Assembly (NCBI RefSeq): GCF_031191205.1
Contig: NZ_CP133470.1
Coordinates: forward strand, 441,501 to 505,500
Length of the DNA: 64,000 bases
Source: Haemophilus parainfluenzae ATCC 33392
GTDB taxonomy: Bacteria; Pseudomonadota; Gammaproteobacteria; Enterobacterales; Pasteurellaceae
Reading direction: 5' to 3'
Shown: positions 48,511 to 57,990 of the stretch, piece by piece
Position numbering within the stretch: the first letter of the stretch is position 1
Layout: every line of letters starts with the position of its first letter
Program-made: the position numbers and the translations under genes
Notes under the pieces: generated by a model
Databases searched by the model: none
Told to the model about the DNA's origin: nothing
What the model saw: only the letters and a program-made list of their open reading frames with translations

Positions 48511-48542
48511 AAAATGCGGTCAAATTGAACCGCACTTTTTAT
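48511..48542. terminator. Uptake-signal pair terminator with one altered arm
   Basis: TGCGGT (48515-48520) pairs with ACCGCA (48530-48535), with AAAA opposite TTTT and a bulged C. The left arm reads AAATGCGGT rather than AAGTGCGGT. It lies between convergent genes. Confidence 0.75.
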
Positions 48543-48555
48543 TTCTCAACTCATA

Positions 48556-49557
48556 TTATTGTGCAAGCAATACACTTAATGCTGAATACAAGGATTGAGC
48601 CGCTTCATTTGGTAGTGTCTTGCCGTCTTCATCAGTGATCACAACCGCACTTTGTTTACCCACTGCGGAAATTTGCATTCGGTAAACACCTTTTTCTAGA
48701 TTAGGCGGATTCACACCTAAACGTAACCACTCTTGTTTATCCAATGGTTTATATTTCAATTCGCGATAACCACGACCGGCTGATTCAGATGTTGTGTTAA
48801 AGCCTAATTTCGGTAAAGTTGAACCTAAACGTTGCCATGCTTGGCCAAAACTTGCATCCATACCTAATGCCATTCTACCGTTCGTATCAGTAATTAAACC
48901 TGATTGGAAAGGTCCTGCTGAGGCATTATTTAAATCTTGTTGTTGCTTGTTATAAGCGTTAGTGAGCGCAGCAACAAAACGATTTAAACGATCAGACGCA
49001 TAACGTTGTTTATCTGCTTGATCTGGGGTGTAAATCACACCATCACGACGCATTTGCTCCACAGAAACCGCTAACGCACTCGCATCCTGAGCAGTAACTT
49101 GTTCAACTTTATAACGGATCTCTGTATTGGCTTTATCATCTGCACGACCTGTTGGCGCCCAATCGCTAATTAATACCGCACCATTTAAAGTTGAATTCGT
49201 GCCTTCTTCTTTCAATAAACGCTCAATTTGTTTGAGATTATAAAGCTCTGCTTGCGCATCCGTATAAACAATCAATGCGCGTTCGCCATCAAATTGTGTC
49301 AACGAATTTTTGATAATCGCTAATGGGGTTGAAGGCGGACGAATATCCACGCGTTCTTTTTTCACATTAAGCTGAGGAAGCTCATAAGTAGGATCGGCTT
49401 GCGGCAATGTTACACCACCACTTGCTAAGGGGGAAAAGCTCGGTATTTCACGATCAGCGTTCTGATAAGTGTCGTTAGCCGTCTGCATTTTTTCTACGCT
49501 GTTTGAACACGCTGATAACAATGCTACCGAGACCAAAGTGAGTACAATCTTTTTCAT
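48556..49557 (-). CDS. bamC: Outer-membrane assembly lipoprotein BamC
   Basis: A 333-residue lipoprotein of the beta-barrel assembly machinery. The lipobox is LLSAC with Cys17. The unstructured N-terminal segment YELPQLNVKKERVDIRPPSTPLAII binds BamD in the family. Two helix-grip domains follow, the second ending at the C-terminus (VYRMQISAVGKQSAVVITDEDGK). It is downstream of dapA on the same strand with a gap of 91 bases, the dapA-bamC order seen in E. coli. Confidence 0.92.
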   Translation of the reverse strand: MKKIVLTLVSVALLSACSNSVEKMQTANDTYQNADREIPSFSPLASGGVTLPQADPTYELPQLNVKKERVDIRPPSTPLAIIKNSLTQFDGERALIVYTDAQAELYNLKQIERLLKEEGTNSTLNGAVLISDWAPTGRADDKANTEIRYKVEQVTAQDASALAVSVEQMRRDGVIYTPDQADKQRYASDRLNRFVAALTNAYNKQQQDLNNASAGPFQSGLITDTNGRMALGMDASFGQAWQRLGSTLPKLGFNTTSESAGRGYRELKYKPLDKQEWLRLGVNPPNLEKGVYRMQISAVGKQSAVVITDEDGKTLPNEAAQSLYSALSVLLAQ

Positions 49558-49648
49558 TCCTTAATCCTTCCAATAAAAATAATGACCGCTCTTTGACAAA
49601 TAAAAAAGTCGAAAGTTTAAAGGGCTGTAAAAACAACCCTTTAATTCA

Positions 49649-50545
49649 TTAAATTAAGCCAGCAACTTTTAATGCTTCTTCTACTTTTACTTGAGCGCTT
49701 TCGCTTAACACAGTAAGAGGTAAACGTAAATGTGGAGTCTTAATTAAACCTAAACGATATGCCGCCCATTTAACCGGGATTGGATTTGATTCAATAAATA
49801 AATCTTTATGTAAAGGCATTAAACGTGCATTAATTTCTTCCGCTTTCGCAAAATCGCCCGCTAAAGCATAGCGACACATCGCGGCCATATCTTTTGCTGC
49901 AAGGTTATTTGTCACAGAAATAACACCCTCTGCGCCTAATTTCATCGCTTCTAACCCTGTGGCATCATCTCCACTTAACACAATGAAATCTTTACCGGCT
50001 AATTCTTTAATCGCCGTGATACGAGTTAAATCGCCAGTTGCTTCTTTAATCCCAACAATATTCTCAATTTGTGATAAACGAGCCACGGTTTCCGGTTTCA
50101 TATCACTACCGGTACGACCCGGCACATTATAAAGAAGTTGTGGTAAATCTGTACATTCGGCAATGGCTTTAAAATGTTGGAACATGCCTTCCTGAGTCGG
50201 TTTATTGTAGTAAGGCACTACAGATAAACAACCGGCCACGCCACTATCACGTAATAATTTTGTCATCACGATAGCTTCGCTTGTTGCATTGGCGCCGGTG
50301 CCTGCGATAATTGGGATACGACCTTTTGCTAACTCAACTGTCTTTTCTATCACTTTCACATTTTCTTCAATGCTTAATGTTGCAGATTCTCCTGTTGTGC
50401 CTACCGATACAATAGAATTAGTACCAGCATCGATATGAAATTCAATGAGTTTTTTTAATGTTTCAAAATCAATATTCCCGTGGTTATCCATCGGGGTTAC
50501 TAAAGCAACAATACTGCCTGAAAATAAAGGTTTTTGCGTAGTCAT
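49649..50545 (-). CDS. dapA: 4-hydroxy-tetrahydrodipicolinate synthase
   Basis: A 298-residue aldolase-family enzyme condensing pyruvate and aspartate semialdehyde, the first step of the lysine/diaminopimelate branch. The Schiff-base lysine is Lys167 (GIKEATGDL), the catalytic Tyr139 lies in [10 protein letters not shown], and GTTGESATL is the Thr-Thr motif. The start at 50545 has GGAG five bases upstream. The in-frame ATG at 50560 would place that site in the coding sequence. dapF is also in this window. Confidence 0.97.
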   Translation of the reverse strand: MTTQKPLFSGSIVALVTPMDNHGNIDFETLKKLIEFHIDAGTNSIVSVGTTGESATLSIEENVKVIEKTVELAKGRIPIIAGTGANATSEAIVMTKLLRDSGVAGCLSVVPYYNKPTQEGMFQHFKAIAECTDLPQLLYNVPGRTGSDMKPETVARLSQIENIVGIKEATGDLTRITAIKELAGKDFIVLSGDDATGLEAMKLGAEGVISVTNNLAAKDMAAMCRYALAGDFAKAEEINARLMPLHKDLFIESNPIPVKWAAYRLGLIKTPHLRLPLTVLSESAQVKVEEALKVAGLI

Positions 50546-50660
50546 AAGTACTCCATTCACATCTATTCTGCATTTAATAATAATATTTGAAAATACTCAG
50601 TTATAATCGCTAAAATAGTCTGAATTTACAAATCATTTTTCACATTTTTAAGGATTTTTT

Positions 50661-51128
50661 ATGAAAAAATTACAAGTGGGTGATTTAGCGCCGCAATTCA
50701 CACTCTTAAATCAAGACAATCAACCTATTTCACTCAGCGATTTCAAAGGTAAAAAAATCCTCGTGTATTTTTATCCAAAAGCCTTAACACCAGGCTGTAC
50801 AACCCAAGCCTGTGGTTTGCGTGATGCCAAAAGTGAACTAGAAAAATTAGGTGTAGTTATTTTAGGCATCAGTACAGATTCCCCTAAAAAACTCGCTCAA
50901 TTTGTTGAGAAAAAGTCACTCAATTTCACTTTACTTTCTGATGAAGATCACCAGGTTGCCGAGCAATTTGGTGTATGGGGCGAGAAGAAATTTATGGGGC
51001 GCACTTATGATGGTATTCATCGTATTAGTTTCCTCATTGATGAACAAGGTAAAATTCTGCACGTTTTTGATAAATTCAAAACAGGTGAACATCATCAAGT
51101 TGTCCTAGATTACTTACACTCTCTTTAA
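50661..51128 (+). CDS. bcp: Thioredoxin-dependent thiol peroxidase (peroxiredoxin Bcp/PrxQ)
   Basis: A 155-residue peroxiredoxin. The peroxidatic Cys46 and resolving Cys51 are in TPGCTTQACGLRD, the alpha-2 arrangement of E. coli Bcp. FYPKALTPGC and VWGEKKFMGRTYDGIHRISFLID fit the family. It reduces organic and hydrogen peroxides with thioredoxin. It is divergent from dapA, as in E. coli. Confidence 0.96.
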   Translation: MKKLQVGDLAPQFTLLNQDNQPISLSDFKGKKILVYFYPKALTPGCTTQACGLRDAKSELEKLGVVILGISTDSPKKLAQFVEKKSLNFTLLSDEDHQVAEQFGVWGEKKFMGRTYDGIHRISFLIDEQGKILHVFDKFKTGEHHQVVLDYLHSL

Positions 51129-51143
51129 AATACTGCTCAAACA

Positions 51144-51176
51144 ACCGCACTTCTGTGATTTATCTCAAAGTGCGGT
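51144..51176. repeat. Inverted uptake-signal pair in opposite (tail-to-tail) orientation
   Basis: ACCGCACTT (51145-51152 and flank) and AAGTGCGGT (51168-51176) form a stem with a 15-base loop between bcp and exbB. No T-run follows, so a terminator role for bcp is doubtful. Confidence 0.6.
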
Positions 51177-51246
51177 CAAAAAATCGTTCATTTTTCTAAT
51201 TTATATTTACGCTCTATTTTCCATTTGGTAAAATTCCCAATCTAAT

Positions 51247-51261
51247 TGAAATTCATTCTCA
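51247..51261. promoter_or_regulatory. Candidate Fur box before exbB
   Basis: TGAAATTCATTCTCA resembles the 7-1-7 Fur inverted repeat (TGATAAT-N-ATTATCA) with about three mismatches. It lies about 40 bases before exbB. Confidence 0.5.
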
Positions 51262-51301
51262 ATTAATTTTGAGTTTTTATTAAACATTCAAGGACTATCA
51301 A

Positions 51302-51754
51302 ATGCTACAACTTTTTGAGTTTTTACAACAATACAGTGATTACATTATTATTGGACTTCTACTTGTTATGAGTGTAATCATGCTTGCGGCCGTGATTGAG
51401 CGTTTTATCTTTTTAAAGCGTGTGGACGTAGCAAAATATTCCAATATTCACGCACTTGAAATTGATTTAAATCGCAATATGACGGTGATCTCCACTGTCG
51501 GTGCTAACGCACCTTATGTTGGTCTATTAGGTACGGTAATTGGAATTTTATTAACTTTCTTCCAAATTGGCCATGGTGATGGCGAAGTCGACGCAGGTGC
51601 TATTATGATGCACCTTTCTCTTGCATTAAAAGCAACCGCACTTGGTATTTTAGTCGCTATTCCGTCTATGATGTTCTATAACGGCTTAGGTCGTAAAGTA
51701 GAAGTTAACCGATTGAAATGGAAAGTATTAAACGCTCAGAAAGATAAGGAATAA
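51302..51754 (+). CDS. exbB: TonB-system energy-coupling proton channel subunit ExbB
   Basis: A 150-residue inner-membrane protein with three hydrophobic segments, forming the proton channel that drives TonB. The second and third segments show [22 protein letters not shown] and [30 protein letters not shown], the MotA/TolQ/ExbB signature region. It is the short Haemophilus/Pseudomonas-type ExbB. AAGGA precedes the ATG. It begins the exbB-exbD-tonB operon. Confidence 0.96.
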   Translation: MLQLFEFLQQYSDYIIIGLLLVMSVIMLAAVIERFIFLKRVDVAKYSNIHALEIDLNRNMTVISTVGANAPYVGLLGTVIGILLTFFQIGHGDGEVDAGAIMMHLSLALKATALGILVAIPSMMFYNGLGRKVEVNRLKWKVLNAQKDKE

Positions 51755-51756
51755 TC

Positions 51757-52233
51757 GTGAAAAAATTTGATGAAATCAACATTATTCCTTTCATCGACAT
51801 TATGTTGGTGTTATTAGCGATAGTGTTGGTCACCGCATCCTTTATTTCCCAAGGAAAAATTAAGGTAAATGTGCCCAAAGCGAGTTCAACGGTCGCATTC
51901 AAGTCAGATGAATTAACAAAATTATTAACGGTTACAGCTGACAAGCAACTTTATTTTAACGATAAGCCTATTTCACAAGAAGCGCTTGAAAAAGAAATTA
52001 TGGGTTGGAATAAAGATCAAAAAGTAACGTTAAAAATTGATGCTGAAGCTTCCTTCCAAGATTTCGTAACCATTACCGATATGTTATCGAAAAATGAAAT
52101 CAAAAATGTTGTTATTGTTTCCATGAAAGATAAAGGCGCTCCAAGCAAAACAACTCAAGGAAATGAATCAAAAAATACGCCTGAAGTAGGTGGAGTTGCA
52201 AGCGGAGGCGTTGGAGTAGGACGTAGTCAATGA
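51757..52233 (+). CDS. exbD: TonB-system subunit ExbD
   Basis: A 158-residue inner-membrane protein with one N-terminal transmembrane helix and a periplasmic domain. It has the key Asp in the helix ([22 protein letters not shown]). The start is GTG at 51757, two bases after the exbB stop. The C-terminal 30 residues (after MKDKGAP) are polar and glycine-rich and look like an extension beyond the usual ExbD domain. The last four bases overlap tonB. Confidence 0.95.
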   Translation: MKKFDEINIIPFIDIMLVLLAIVLVTASFISQGKIKVNVPKASSTVAFKSDELTKLLTVTADKQLYFNDKPISQEALEKEIMGWNKDQKVTLKIDAEASFQDFVTITDMLSKNEIKNVVIVSMKDKGAPSKTTQGNESKNTPEVGGVASGGVGVGRSQ

Positions 52234-53030
52234 ACAGCCAACAAACCAAACGATCATTATTAGGTTTGCTTATTTCTTTATTGATTCATGGTAGCATCCT
52301 TGGTGCGTTATTTTGGAACTGGCATACGCCACATGAAGCTGCGAGCGATGCGCCAGGTGAAATATCCACAACGATTTCAATGGAAATGATTCAAGGAATG
52401 CGAGTGGAAGAACCGACTCCAGAGCCGGAACCTGAACCTCAACAGGCAGAGCCTGAACAGGAAAAACAGGAAACTGTCGCGGATCCGACAAAGCAACCGG
52501 AACCCGAGAAGAAAAAAGAGCCTGAGAAAAAGCCAGAAAAACCAATTGAAAAACCGAAACCAAAACCGAAAGAGAAGCCCAAAGAAAAACCTAAAAATGA
52601 GGTAAAAACAGAGAAACCGGTAGAGATGCCAAAGAATTTACCGATTGGTGATAAGAATATCAATTCAACAGCTACGGCGAATTCTAAAGCAACGACTACA
52701 GGCCAACCTGGTACAAATGGTGTTCAAGGTGGTTCTGGTACTAATACGGATGAACTGAATGCTTATCGTGCAGCGATTCGACGTGAAATTGAACGCCACA
52801 AACGCTATCCCGCTCGTGCGAAGATGATGCGTAAACAAGGCGTGGTGAGTGTGAGTTTTAGCGTGGGAGCAGATGGTTCCTTGTCAGGAGAACGTGTAAC
52901 AACGTCCTCTGGTGATGAAAGCTTAGATAATGCAGCGCTTGAGGCTGTGAGAAGTGCGAGACCTGTTGGTCCCAAACCCGCGGGATTTGCTTCTTCAGTC
53001 AGTGTACCAATTAGCTTCACTATTCAATAG
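52230..53030 (+). CDS. tonB: Energy-transducing protein TonB
   Basis: A 266-residue protein spanning the periplasm. An N-terminal membrane anchor ([20 protein letters not shown], with the conserved His in SLLIHG) is followed by a Pro/Glu/Lys-rich rigid segment (about 60-135). A Thr/Gly/Asn linker follows (about 140-172), then the C-terminal domain [26 protein letters not shown] that contacts receptor TonB boxes. It would serve both siderophore receptors at 2.5-7 kb. The ATGA overlap with exbD indicates coupling. Confidence 0.95.
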   Translation: MNSQQTKRSLLGLLISLLIHGSILGALFWNWHTPHEAASDAPGEISTTISMEMIQGMRVEEPTPEPEPEPQQAEPEQEKQETVADPTKQPEPEKKKEPEKKPEKPIEKPKPKPKEKPKEKPKNEVKTEKPVEMPKNLPIGDKNINSTATANSKATTTGQPGTNGVQGGSGTNTDELNAYRAAIRREIERHKRYPARAKMMRKQGVVSVSFSVGADGSLSGERVTTSSGDESLDNAALEAVRSARPVGPKPAGFASSVSVPISFTIQ

Positions 53031-53038
53031 ATAAATAA

Positions 53039-53070
53039 AAAGGCGAACAATAATGTTCGCCTTTCTTTTT
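53039..53070 (+). terminator. Terminator of exbB-exbD-tonB
   Basis: AAAGGCGAACA (53039-53049) pairs with TGTTCGCCTTT (53054-53064) around ATAA, then CTTTTT. Confidence 0.9.
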
Positions 53071-53082
53071 GCTAAGCTTAAA

Positions 53083-53382
53083 TTAGCCCATACCGTATTT
53101 TTTCAATTTCTTACGCAATGTACCACGGTTAATACCGAGCATATTCGCTGCACGGGTTTGGTTACCGCGGGTGTATTGCATAATCATATCTAACATCGGG
53201 TGTTCAACTTCCGCTAATACTAATTCGTAAAGATCATTCACATCTTGACCATCTAATTGCGATAAGTAATTGCGTAAAGCTTGTTTTACTGAATCACGTA
53301 ATGGTTTGTTTGTTACTTGTGATTGAGAGTTTAAAACTGAAACGGTTAACGCTTCAGACGGACTACGTTGTTGTTCTAACAT
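53083..53382 (-). CDS. fis: DNA-binding protein Fis
   Basis: A 99-residue nucleoid protein and growth-phase regulator. The C-terminal helix-turn-helix [24 protein letters not shown] is the Fis signature, and residues [34 protein letters not shown] form the dimer core. It overlaps dusB by seven bases, and the pair forms the normal dusB-fis operon. Confidence 0.98.
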   Translation of the reverse strand: MLEQQRSPSEALTVSVLNSQSQVTNKPLRDSVKQALRNYLSQLDGQDVNDLYELVLAEVEHPMLDMIMQYTRGNQTRAANMLGINRGTLRKKLKKYGMG

Positions 53383-54356
53383 TTTTCTTTATCCAAAATT
53401 GAATTTAAAAAATCTTCCAGCACAATTAACTGCTCTTTCGGTTCATTAATTGCGTTAAAAGTCTGTCTAAAAACGGAATCGGGTTGAATTCCCTGTAAAT
53501 ACCAAGCGACGTGCTTACGGGCTATTCGATAGCCTTTTTGCTCGCCATAGAACTGATGAAGTTCTTGAATATGACGCAAAATATGACCGCACTTTTCACG
53601 TAAACTTGGTGTTTGAATTATCGTATCATGTTCTACTAGCGCTTCCACTGCTTGGAAAAGCCACGGATTGCCTAATGAAGCACGACCGATCATTATTGCA
53701 TCGGCACCTGTGTACTCAAGTACCTTTTTCGCTTTCGAGGCAGAATCAATATCACCATTCGCAATAACAGGAATTGAAATGGATTGTTTGACTGCTCGAA
53801 TATTGTCGTATTCCGCTTCCCCTTCAAATAAGCATTCTTTCGTCCGCCCATGAATGGTTAAAGCTTGAATACCAGATTGTTCTGCAATTTTGCCGATTTG
53901 CACACAGTTTCGGTTTACTTTATCCCAACCTGTGCGAATTTTTAACGTCACAGGCACATCAACGGCATTCACCACTTCTTTTAAAATTTTTTCTACTAAA
54001 TCAGGAAATTGAAGCAGTGCAGAGCCCGCTAATTTTCGATTTACTTTCTTTGCGGGACAGCCCATATTGATGTCGATAATTTCAGCACCATAGGCTACAT
54101 TAATTGCTGCAGCTTGGGCCATTTCTAAAGGATCAGAACCTGCGATTTGCACCGCATTTAATCCTAGCTCTTCACTATGTGCTAAACGAAGTTTCGATTT
54201 CTCTGTATGCCAAACTTGTGGATTAGTGGACATCATCTCTGAAAACGTTAATCCCGCGCCATAATGGGCACATAAACGTCGAAAGGGTTGATCCGTGATA
54301 CCTGCCATGGGTGCCAATAAAATACGATTTTTTAATTCATAAGAACCAATTCGCAT
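53376..54356 (-). CDS. dusB: tRNA-dihydrouridine synthase B
   Basis: A 326-residue FMN enzyme reducing uridine in the tRNA D loop. It shows [18 protein letters not shown], the catalytic Cys in [38 protein letters not shown], and ANGDIDS. It is followed by fis with a seven-base overlap, the usual arrangement that distinguishes dusB from dusA and dusC. Confidence 0.97.
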   Translation of the reverse strand: MRIGSYELKNRILLAPMAGITDQPFRRLCAHYGAGLTFSEMMSTNPQVWHTEKSKLRLAHSEELGLNAVQIAGSDPLEMAQAAAINVAYGAEIIDINMGCPAKKVNRKLAGSALLQFPDLVEKILKEVVNAVDVPVTLKIRTGWDKVNRNCVQIGKIAEQSGIQALTIHGRTKECLFEGEAEYDNIRAVKQSISIPVIANGDIDSASKAKKVLEYTGADAIMIGRASLGNPWLFQAVEALVEHDTIIQTPSLREKCGHILRHIQELHQFYGEQKGYRIARKHVAWYLQGIQPDSVFRQTFNAINEPKEQLIVLEDFLNSILDKEKC

Positions 54357-54427
54357 TTTATGTTATCCCCAATTACAAGTCCTATCTCCAGCAAGTCAGG
54401 CAACAATAGCAACCGACAAGGGGTGTT

Positions 54428-54455
54428 ATATTACGCATTTTTCTTTTTTTTGCAA
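54428..54455 (-). promoter_or_regulatory. Promoter of dusB-fis
   Basis: The minus strand has TTGCAA (complement of 54450-54455), 16 bases, then TAATAT (complement of 54428-54433). The sequence after the -10 (AACACCCCTT) is GC-rich, as at growth-rate-controlled promoters. Confidence 0.7.
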
Positions 54456-54503
54456 AGTGAATTTTGTTCAAAAAATGCACTTTTTTTAATTGACAAAAAG
54501 AAA

Positions 54504-55391
54504 TTAAGCCGATTTTAATTTACCTGTAATACGGCACCATTCCTCTTTTACTGCAACAGGATCTAAATCAAAGGATTGTGCATAAGCATCGCATACCGAT
54601 TGTGCTTGTGTTTCTAAAATGCCGGATAGTCCTAGATCCCCACCCTCTTTCACTAATTGAGAAATAATTGGGTAAAGTTCTTTTAATGGACCCGCAAGAA
54701 TATTCGCCACAACGACATCCGCTTTTAAATCGGCAGGTTTGTCATCGGATAAGAAAAGCTGAAGACGATCTGCCACCCCATTCTGTTCCGCATTATTACG
54801 ACTGGCGAGAATCGCTTGTGGATCGATATCAATACCAATCGCATTTTTCGCGCCTAATTTAAGGGCAGCAATGGCAAGAATCCCTGAGCCACAGCCAAAA
54901 TCAATGACGGTTTTGCCTGTTAAATCCAAACCATCTAACCACTCTAAACAAAGTGCGGTTGTCGGATGGGTACCTGTCCCAAAAGCTAAACCAGGATCAA
55001 GCATCACATTCACCGCATTTTGATCCGGCACTTCACGCCAGCTTGGGCAAATCCATAAACGTTTACCAAATTGCATTGGGTGGAAGTTATCCATCCATTC
55101 ACGTTCCCAGTCTTTATCCTCAATTTGCTCAATTTTGTAAGCCGTATTTTCATCTAAATGATGTGCTTGTTTAAGCAAACTCACAATTTCGTTCATATCG
55201 GTTTCTGCATCAAACAAGGCAATCACATCAGTATTTCCCCACAAACGCGTTTCGCCCGGAAGTGGTTCAAAAATCGGCGTATCTTGGCTATCCATAAATG
55301 TCACCGAAACTGAGCCAATTTCTTCTAAAAAGTCGCTAATTTTCTCGGCTTTTTCATTTGTACTATTTAAGCGAATTTGAATCCACGCCAT
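54504..55391 (-). CDS. prmA: Ribosomal protein L11 methyltransferase
   Basis: A 295-residue SAM-dependent enzyme trimethylating L11. The N-terminal substrate-recognition domain starts [24 protein letters not shown]. The catalytic domain has [23 protein letters not shown], the SAM motif [19 protein letters not shown] and [10 protein letters not shown]. It is 12 bases after the EamA transporter gene, consistent with one transcript running yhdT-panF-eamA-prmA. Confidence 0.96.
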   Translation of the reverse strand: MAWIQIRLNSTNEKAEKISDFLEEIGSVSVTFMDSQDTPIFEPLPGETRLWGNTDVIALFDAETDMNEIVSLLKQAHHLDENTAYKIEQIEDKDWEREWMDNFHPMQFGKRLWICPSWREVPDQNAVNVMLDPGLAFGTGTHPTTALCLEWLDGLDLTGKTVIDFGCGSGILAIAALKLGAKNAIGIDIDPQAILASRNNAEQNGVADRLQLFLSDDKPADLKADVVVANILAGPLKELYPIISQLVKEGGDLGLSGILETQAQSVCDAYAQSFDLDPVAVKEEWCRITGKLKSA

Positions 55392-55403
55392 CTTCTTTTC
55401 CTT

Positions 55404-56279
55404 TTAATTAATTTCTTTATGTAACCATTTCGGTAATAAACTTACGCCTAAGGCTGAAACCACAATAATGATAATCCCAAGCGCTGAAACAAGTGAAACC
55501 TCTTCGTTAAGTAATAATACCGCTAAAAAGACACCAAAAATCGGCTCAAGTGCGGTCAAAATTCCCGAGATTTTTGCATCTACTGAATTTAAGCCTTTAT
55601 TCCATAACCAAAAGGCAAACCAACTGCATGCTACGCCAAGATAAATCAAACCGAAGAAACCAAGCCAGTTAAAATGGATATCCCAGTTTTCAGTCATCAA
55701 TAAAGTAAATGGCAGCATGGTGATAGTTGCCAACACAATTGAAATGGATGTATAAGCTTGTGCTGAAACCGTTGCCACCACTTTTTTCGTCCAACGTAAA
55801 CAACAAGCAAACACAATACTTGCCGCCACTACTAAGGAGCAACCCAATAAACTAATTTCACTTGAGCCTTCATTGCCTTGACCACCTAAAATTAAAATAG
55901 CCACGCCTAAAAAAGCAAAAGCCCCACACACCCAATGATACCATTTCGCACGATCTTGAAAGAAAAAATGCCCTATAAAAATCACACATAACGGCTCTAA
56001 TCCAATCATGGTCGTTGCGCTCGCCGCGCTCGTATATTTTAAGCCAATAAATTGCAGCAAAAAGGTCGCGGTATAATTAAAAAAACCTAACCACCAAAGC
56101 TGTTTTCGCATAGGTTTAGACACGCCTTTCCAACGACGAAAAAAGAGCGGCATCACAATAATCGCCGCCATGAATAAACGGGCTTGAATCATCAAAATAG
56201 TATCCATCATTGTGAAGGTGTATTTAGCGGCAACAAAGGCACTACTCCAAATAAACAATGCGAGGATCTGGTAAATCAT
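55404..56279 (-). CDS. EamA/DMT-superfamily transporter
   Basis: A 291-residue inner-membrane protein with ten predicted helices, made of two EamA repeats. The first repeat includes FIWSSAFVAAKYTFTMMDTI and ASATTMIGLEPLCVIFIGHFFF. The second includes GLIYLGVACSWFAFWLWNKGLNSVDAKISGILTALEPIFGVFLAV. This family exports small metabolites such as amino acids; the substrate is unknown. It lies 16 bases after panF. An uptake signal is within the second repeat (near 55550). Confidence 0.85.
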   Translation of the reverse strand: MIYQILALFIWSSAFVAAKYTFTMMDTILMIQARLFMAAIIVMPLFFRRWKGVSKPMRKQLWWLGFFNYTATFLLQFIGLKYTSAASATTMIGLEPLCVIFIGHFFFQDRAKWYHWVCGAFAFLGVAILILGGQGNEGSSEISLLGCSLVVAASIVFACCLRWTKKVVATVSAQAYTSISIVLATITMLPFTLLMTENWDIHFNWLGFFGLIYLGVACSWFAFWLWNKGLNSVDAKISGILTALEPIFGVFLAVLLLNEEVSLVSALGIIIIVVSALGVSLLPKWLHKEIN

Positions 56280-56295
56280 AAAGTGCAGTCCATTT

Positions 56296-57720
56296 TTACT
56301 GTTTTTTAGCGCCTAATTGATTGCCTAAGATAAACGCAACCAAACCAAATACAAGCGCGGGGACAATGGCATTAAAACCAAATAGTTTGATACCAAATTG
56401 AGTCAGCAGCACATAACTGCTTAATCCCACTACCATTGAACTTATTGCACCGGCAGCATTTGCTTTATCCCAATAAATGCCTAATACAATCACCCAAAGG
56501 AATGCTGCTTCTAATCCCCCAAAAGCAAATAAATTCAACCAAATAATCATATCAGGTGGATTGAGTGCTGCGAGAATTAGTAATGCCGATAAAATCAGCG
56601 TGATGACTGATGAAATACGGCTAATTCGTTTTTCATTCTTCGCCGCTTCTGGTTTGCTTGCAAGATATAAGTCTTTCACAAAAATTGAAGAGGATTGAAT
56701 CAGTTGTGCATCGACTGTGGACATAATCGCAGACATCGGTGCTGCTAAGAAAATCCCTGCAACAATTGGCGGAAGCACTTCCAACATTAAGGTTGGAATG
56801 ACTTTATCTGATACCGTTAAATCAGGCACAACCGCACGTCCTAAAGCACCCGCCAAATGCATACCAAACATAATGACTGAAAGGACAATCGTACCAATAA
56901 GCATCCCTCGATGTAAGGCTTTACTATCTTTGAAAGCCATGCAACGCACGGCTGTATGTGGCAAACCAACTACACCAAAACAAACTAGAATCCAAAAAGA
57001 TGCCATAAATTGAAAATCAAGCATCTCATTCGGACCGTAAGGGCTCACTAAACTCGGATCAATTTCAGTTAATTTATTGACCGCACTTTCTACACCACCG
57101 AGATGGTAAACCACCCCGACTAATAGCACGATTGTCCCCAAAATCATTACCGTACCTTGAATCGTATCCGTTAATACGACCGCTCGGAAGCCACCAATAA
57201 ATGTATAAATACCAACTGTTAAGGCAAAAATAAGTAACGCGTGAGTATAAGGAATCCCTATCGTGGTTTCGAGCAATCTCGCCCCACCAATAAATTGCAC
57301 AACCATGGCAGCAAAGAAGGCAAGCAACAATGCTAGACTGGAAATCCATACGAGATATTTATTTTTATAACGATAGAGAAATAAATCATTAATGGTGAGC
57401 GCATTAGTTTCACGAGAAAGTAATGCAAATTTTTTACCTAATGCACCTAAGGCTAACCAAACAGCCGGTACTTGGATCATGGCGAGCAATACCCAGCCTA
57501 GCCCATATTTATAAGCAGCCCCTGGTCCACCAACAAAAGAACTGGCACTGGCATAAGTGGAAGCCGTTGTCATCGCAAGCACAAAGCCCGTCATGGAGCG
57601 ATTTCCCACATAATACTCCGTAAGGAAATCACCTTTACTGCGTTTAACATAAGCAAATAATGCCGCGCCAAAGATGAAAACTAAGTAGATAACTAAGGGG
57701 AGAATAATACCTAAATTCAT
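56296..57720 (-). CDS. panF: Sodium/pantothenate symporter
   Basis: A 474-residue SSSF-family symporter with about 13 helices. Typical segments are FLTEYYVGNRSMTGFVLAMTTASTYASASSFVGGPGAAYKYG near the N-terminus, YTFIGGFRAVVLTDTIQGTVMILG, and FLAAPMSAIMSTVDAQLIQSSSIFVKDLY, the sodium-site region. It takes up pantothenate for coenzyme A. Its start shares one base with the yhdT stop, so translation is coupled. Confidence 0.95.
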   Translation of the reverse strand: MNLGIILPLVIYLVFIFGAALFAYVKRSKGDFLTEYYVGNRSMTGFVLAMTTASTYASASSFVGGPGAAYKYGLGWVLLAMIQVPAVWLALGALGKKFALLSRETNALTINDLFLYRYKNKYLVWISSLALLLAFFAAMVVQFIGGARLLETTIGIPYTHALLIFALTVGIYTFIGGFRAVVLTDTIQGTVMILGTIVLLVGVVYHLGGVESAVNKLTEIDPSLVSPYGPNEMLDFQFMASFWILVCFGVVGLPHTAVRCMAFKDSKALHRGMLIGTIVLSVIMFGMHLAGALGRAVVPDLTVSDKVIPTLMLEVLPPIVAGIFLAAPMSAIMSTVDAQLIQSSSIFVKDLYLASKPEAAKNEKRISRISSVITLILSALLILAALNPPDMIIWLNLFAFGGLEAAFLWVIVLGIYWDKANAAGAISSMVVGLSSYVLLTQFGIKLFGFNAIVPALVFGLVAFILGNQLGAKKQ

Positions 57721-57974
57721 TATTTATTCTCCTTTGACTCAACGTCTAGTGGAATATCTAAAAAGACAATTTTGACAATCCAATACCCAATGACTACAAA
57801 CAAAATGGGTAAATAAATGCAGGATAATTCAAACCACAACGGAAACCCTATCGGCCCAGACGAGTTTTTTGGTAGATAAGCACAAACACACCACCCAATC
57901 ACGTAAAGAATGGCTAACCCTAATGCCCAGCGCGCCTCCTTGGTAGCTTGTTTATATCGTTGTGATAAATTCAT
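57720..57974 (-). CDS. yhdT: YhdT-family small membrane protein
   Basis: An 84-residue protein with two transmembrane segments (ALGLAILYVIGWCVCAYLP and LSCIYLPILFVVIGYWIVKIVFLDIPL). Genes of this family always or nearly always lie just before panF, as here, and may help that symporter; the exact role is unknown. AAGGAG precedes the ATG by six bases. It starts only 16 bases after the Slam-type gene, although the normal partner upstream would be accC. Confidence 0.9.
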   Translation of the reverse strand: MNLSQRYKQATKEARWALGLAILYVIGWCVCAYLPKNSSGPIGFPLWFELSCIYLPILFVVIGYWIVKIVFLDIPLDVESKENK

Positions 57975-57990
57975 TATTAACTCCTTTTGG

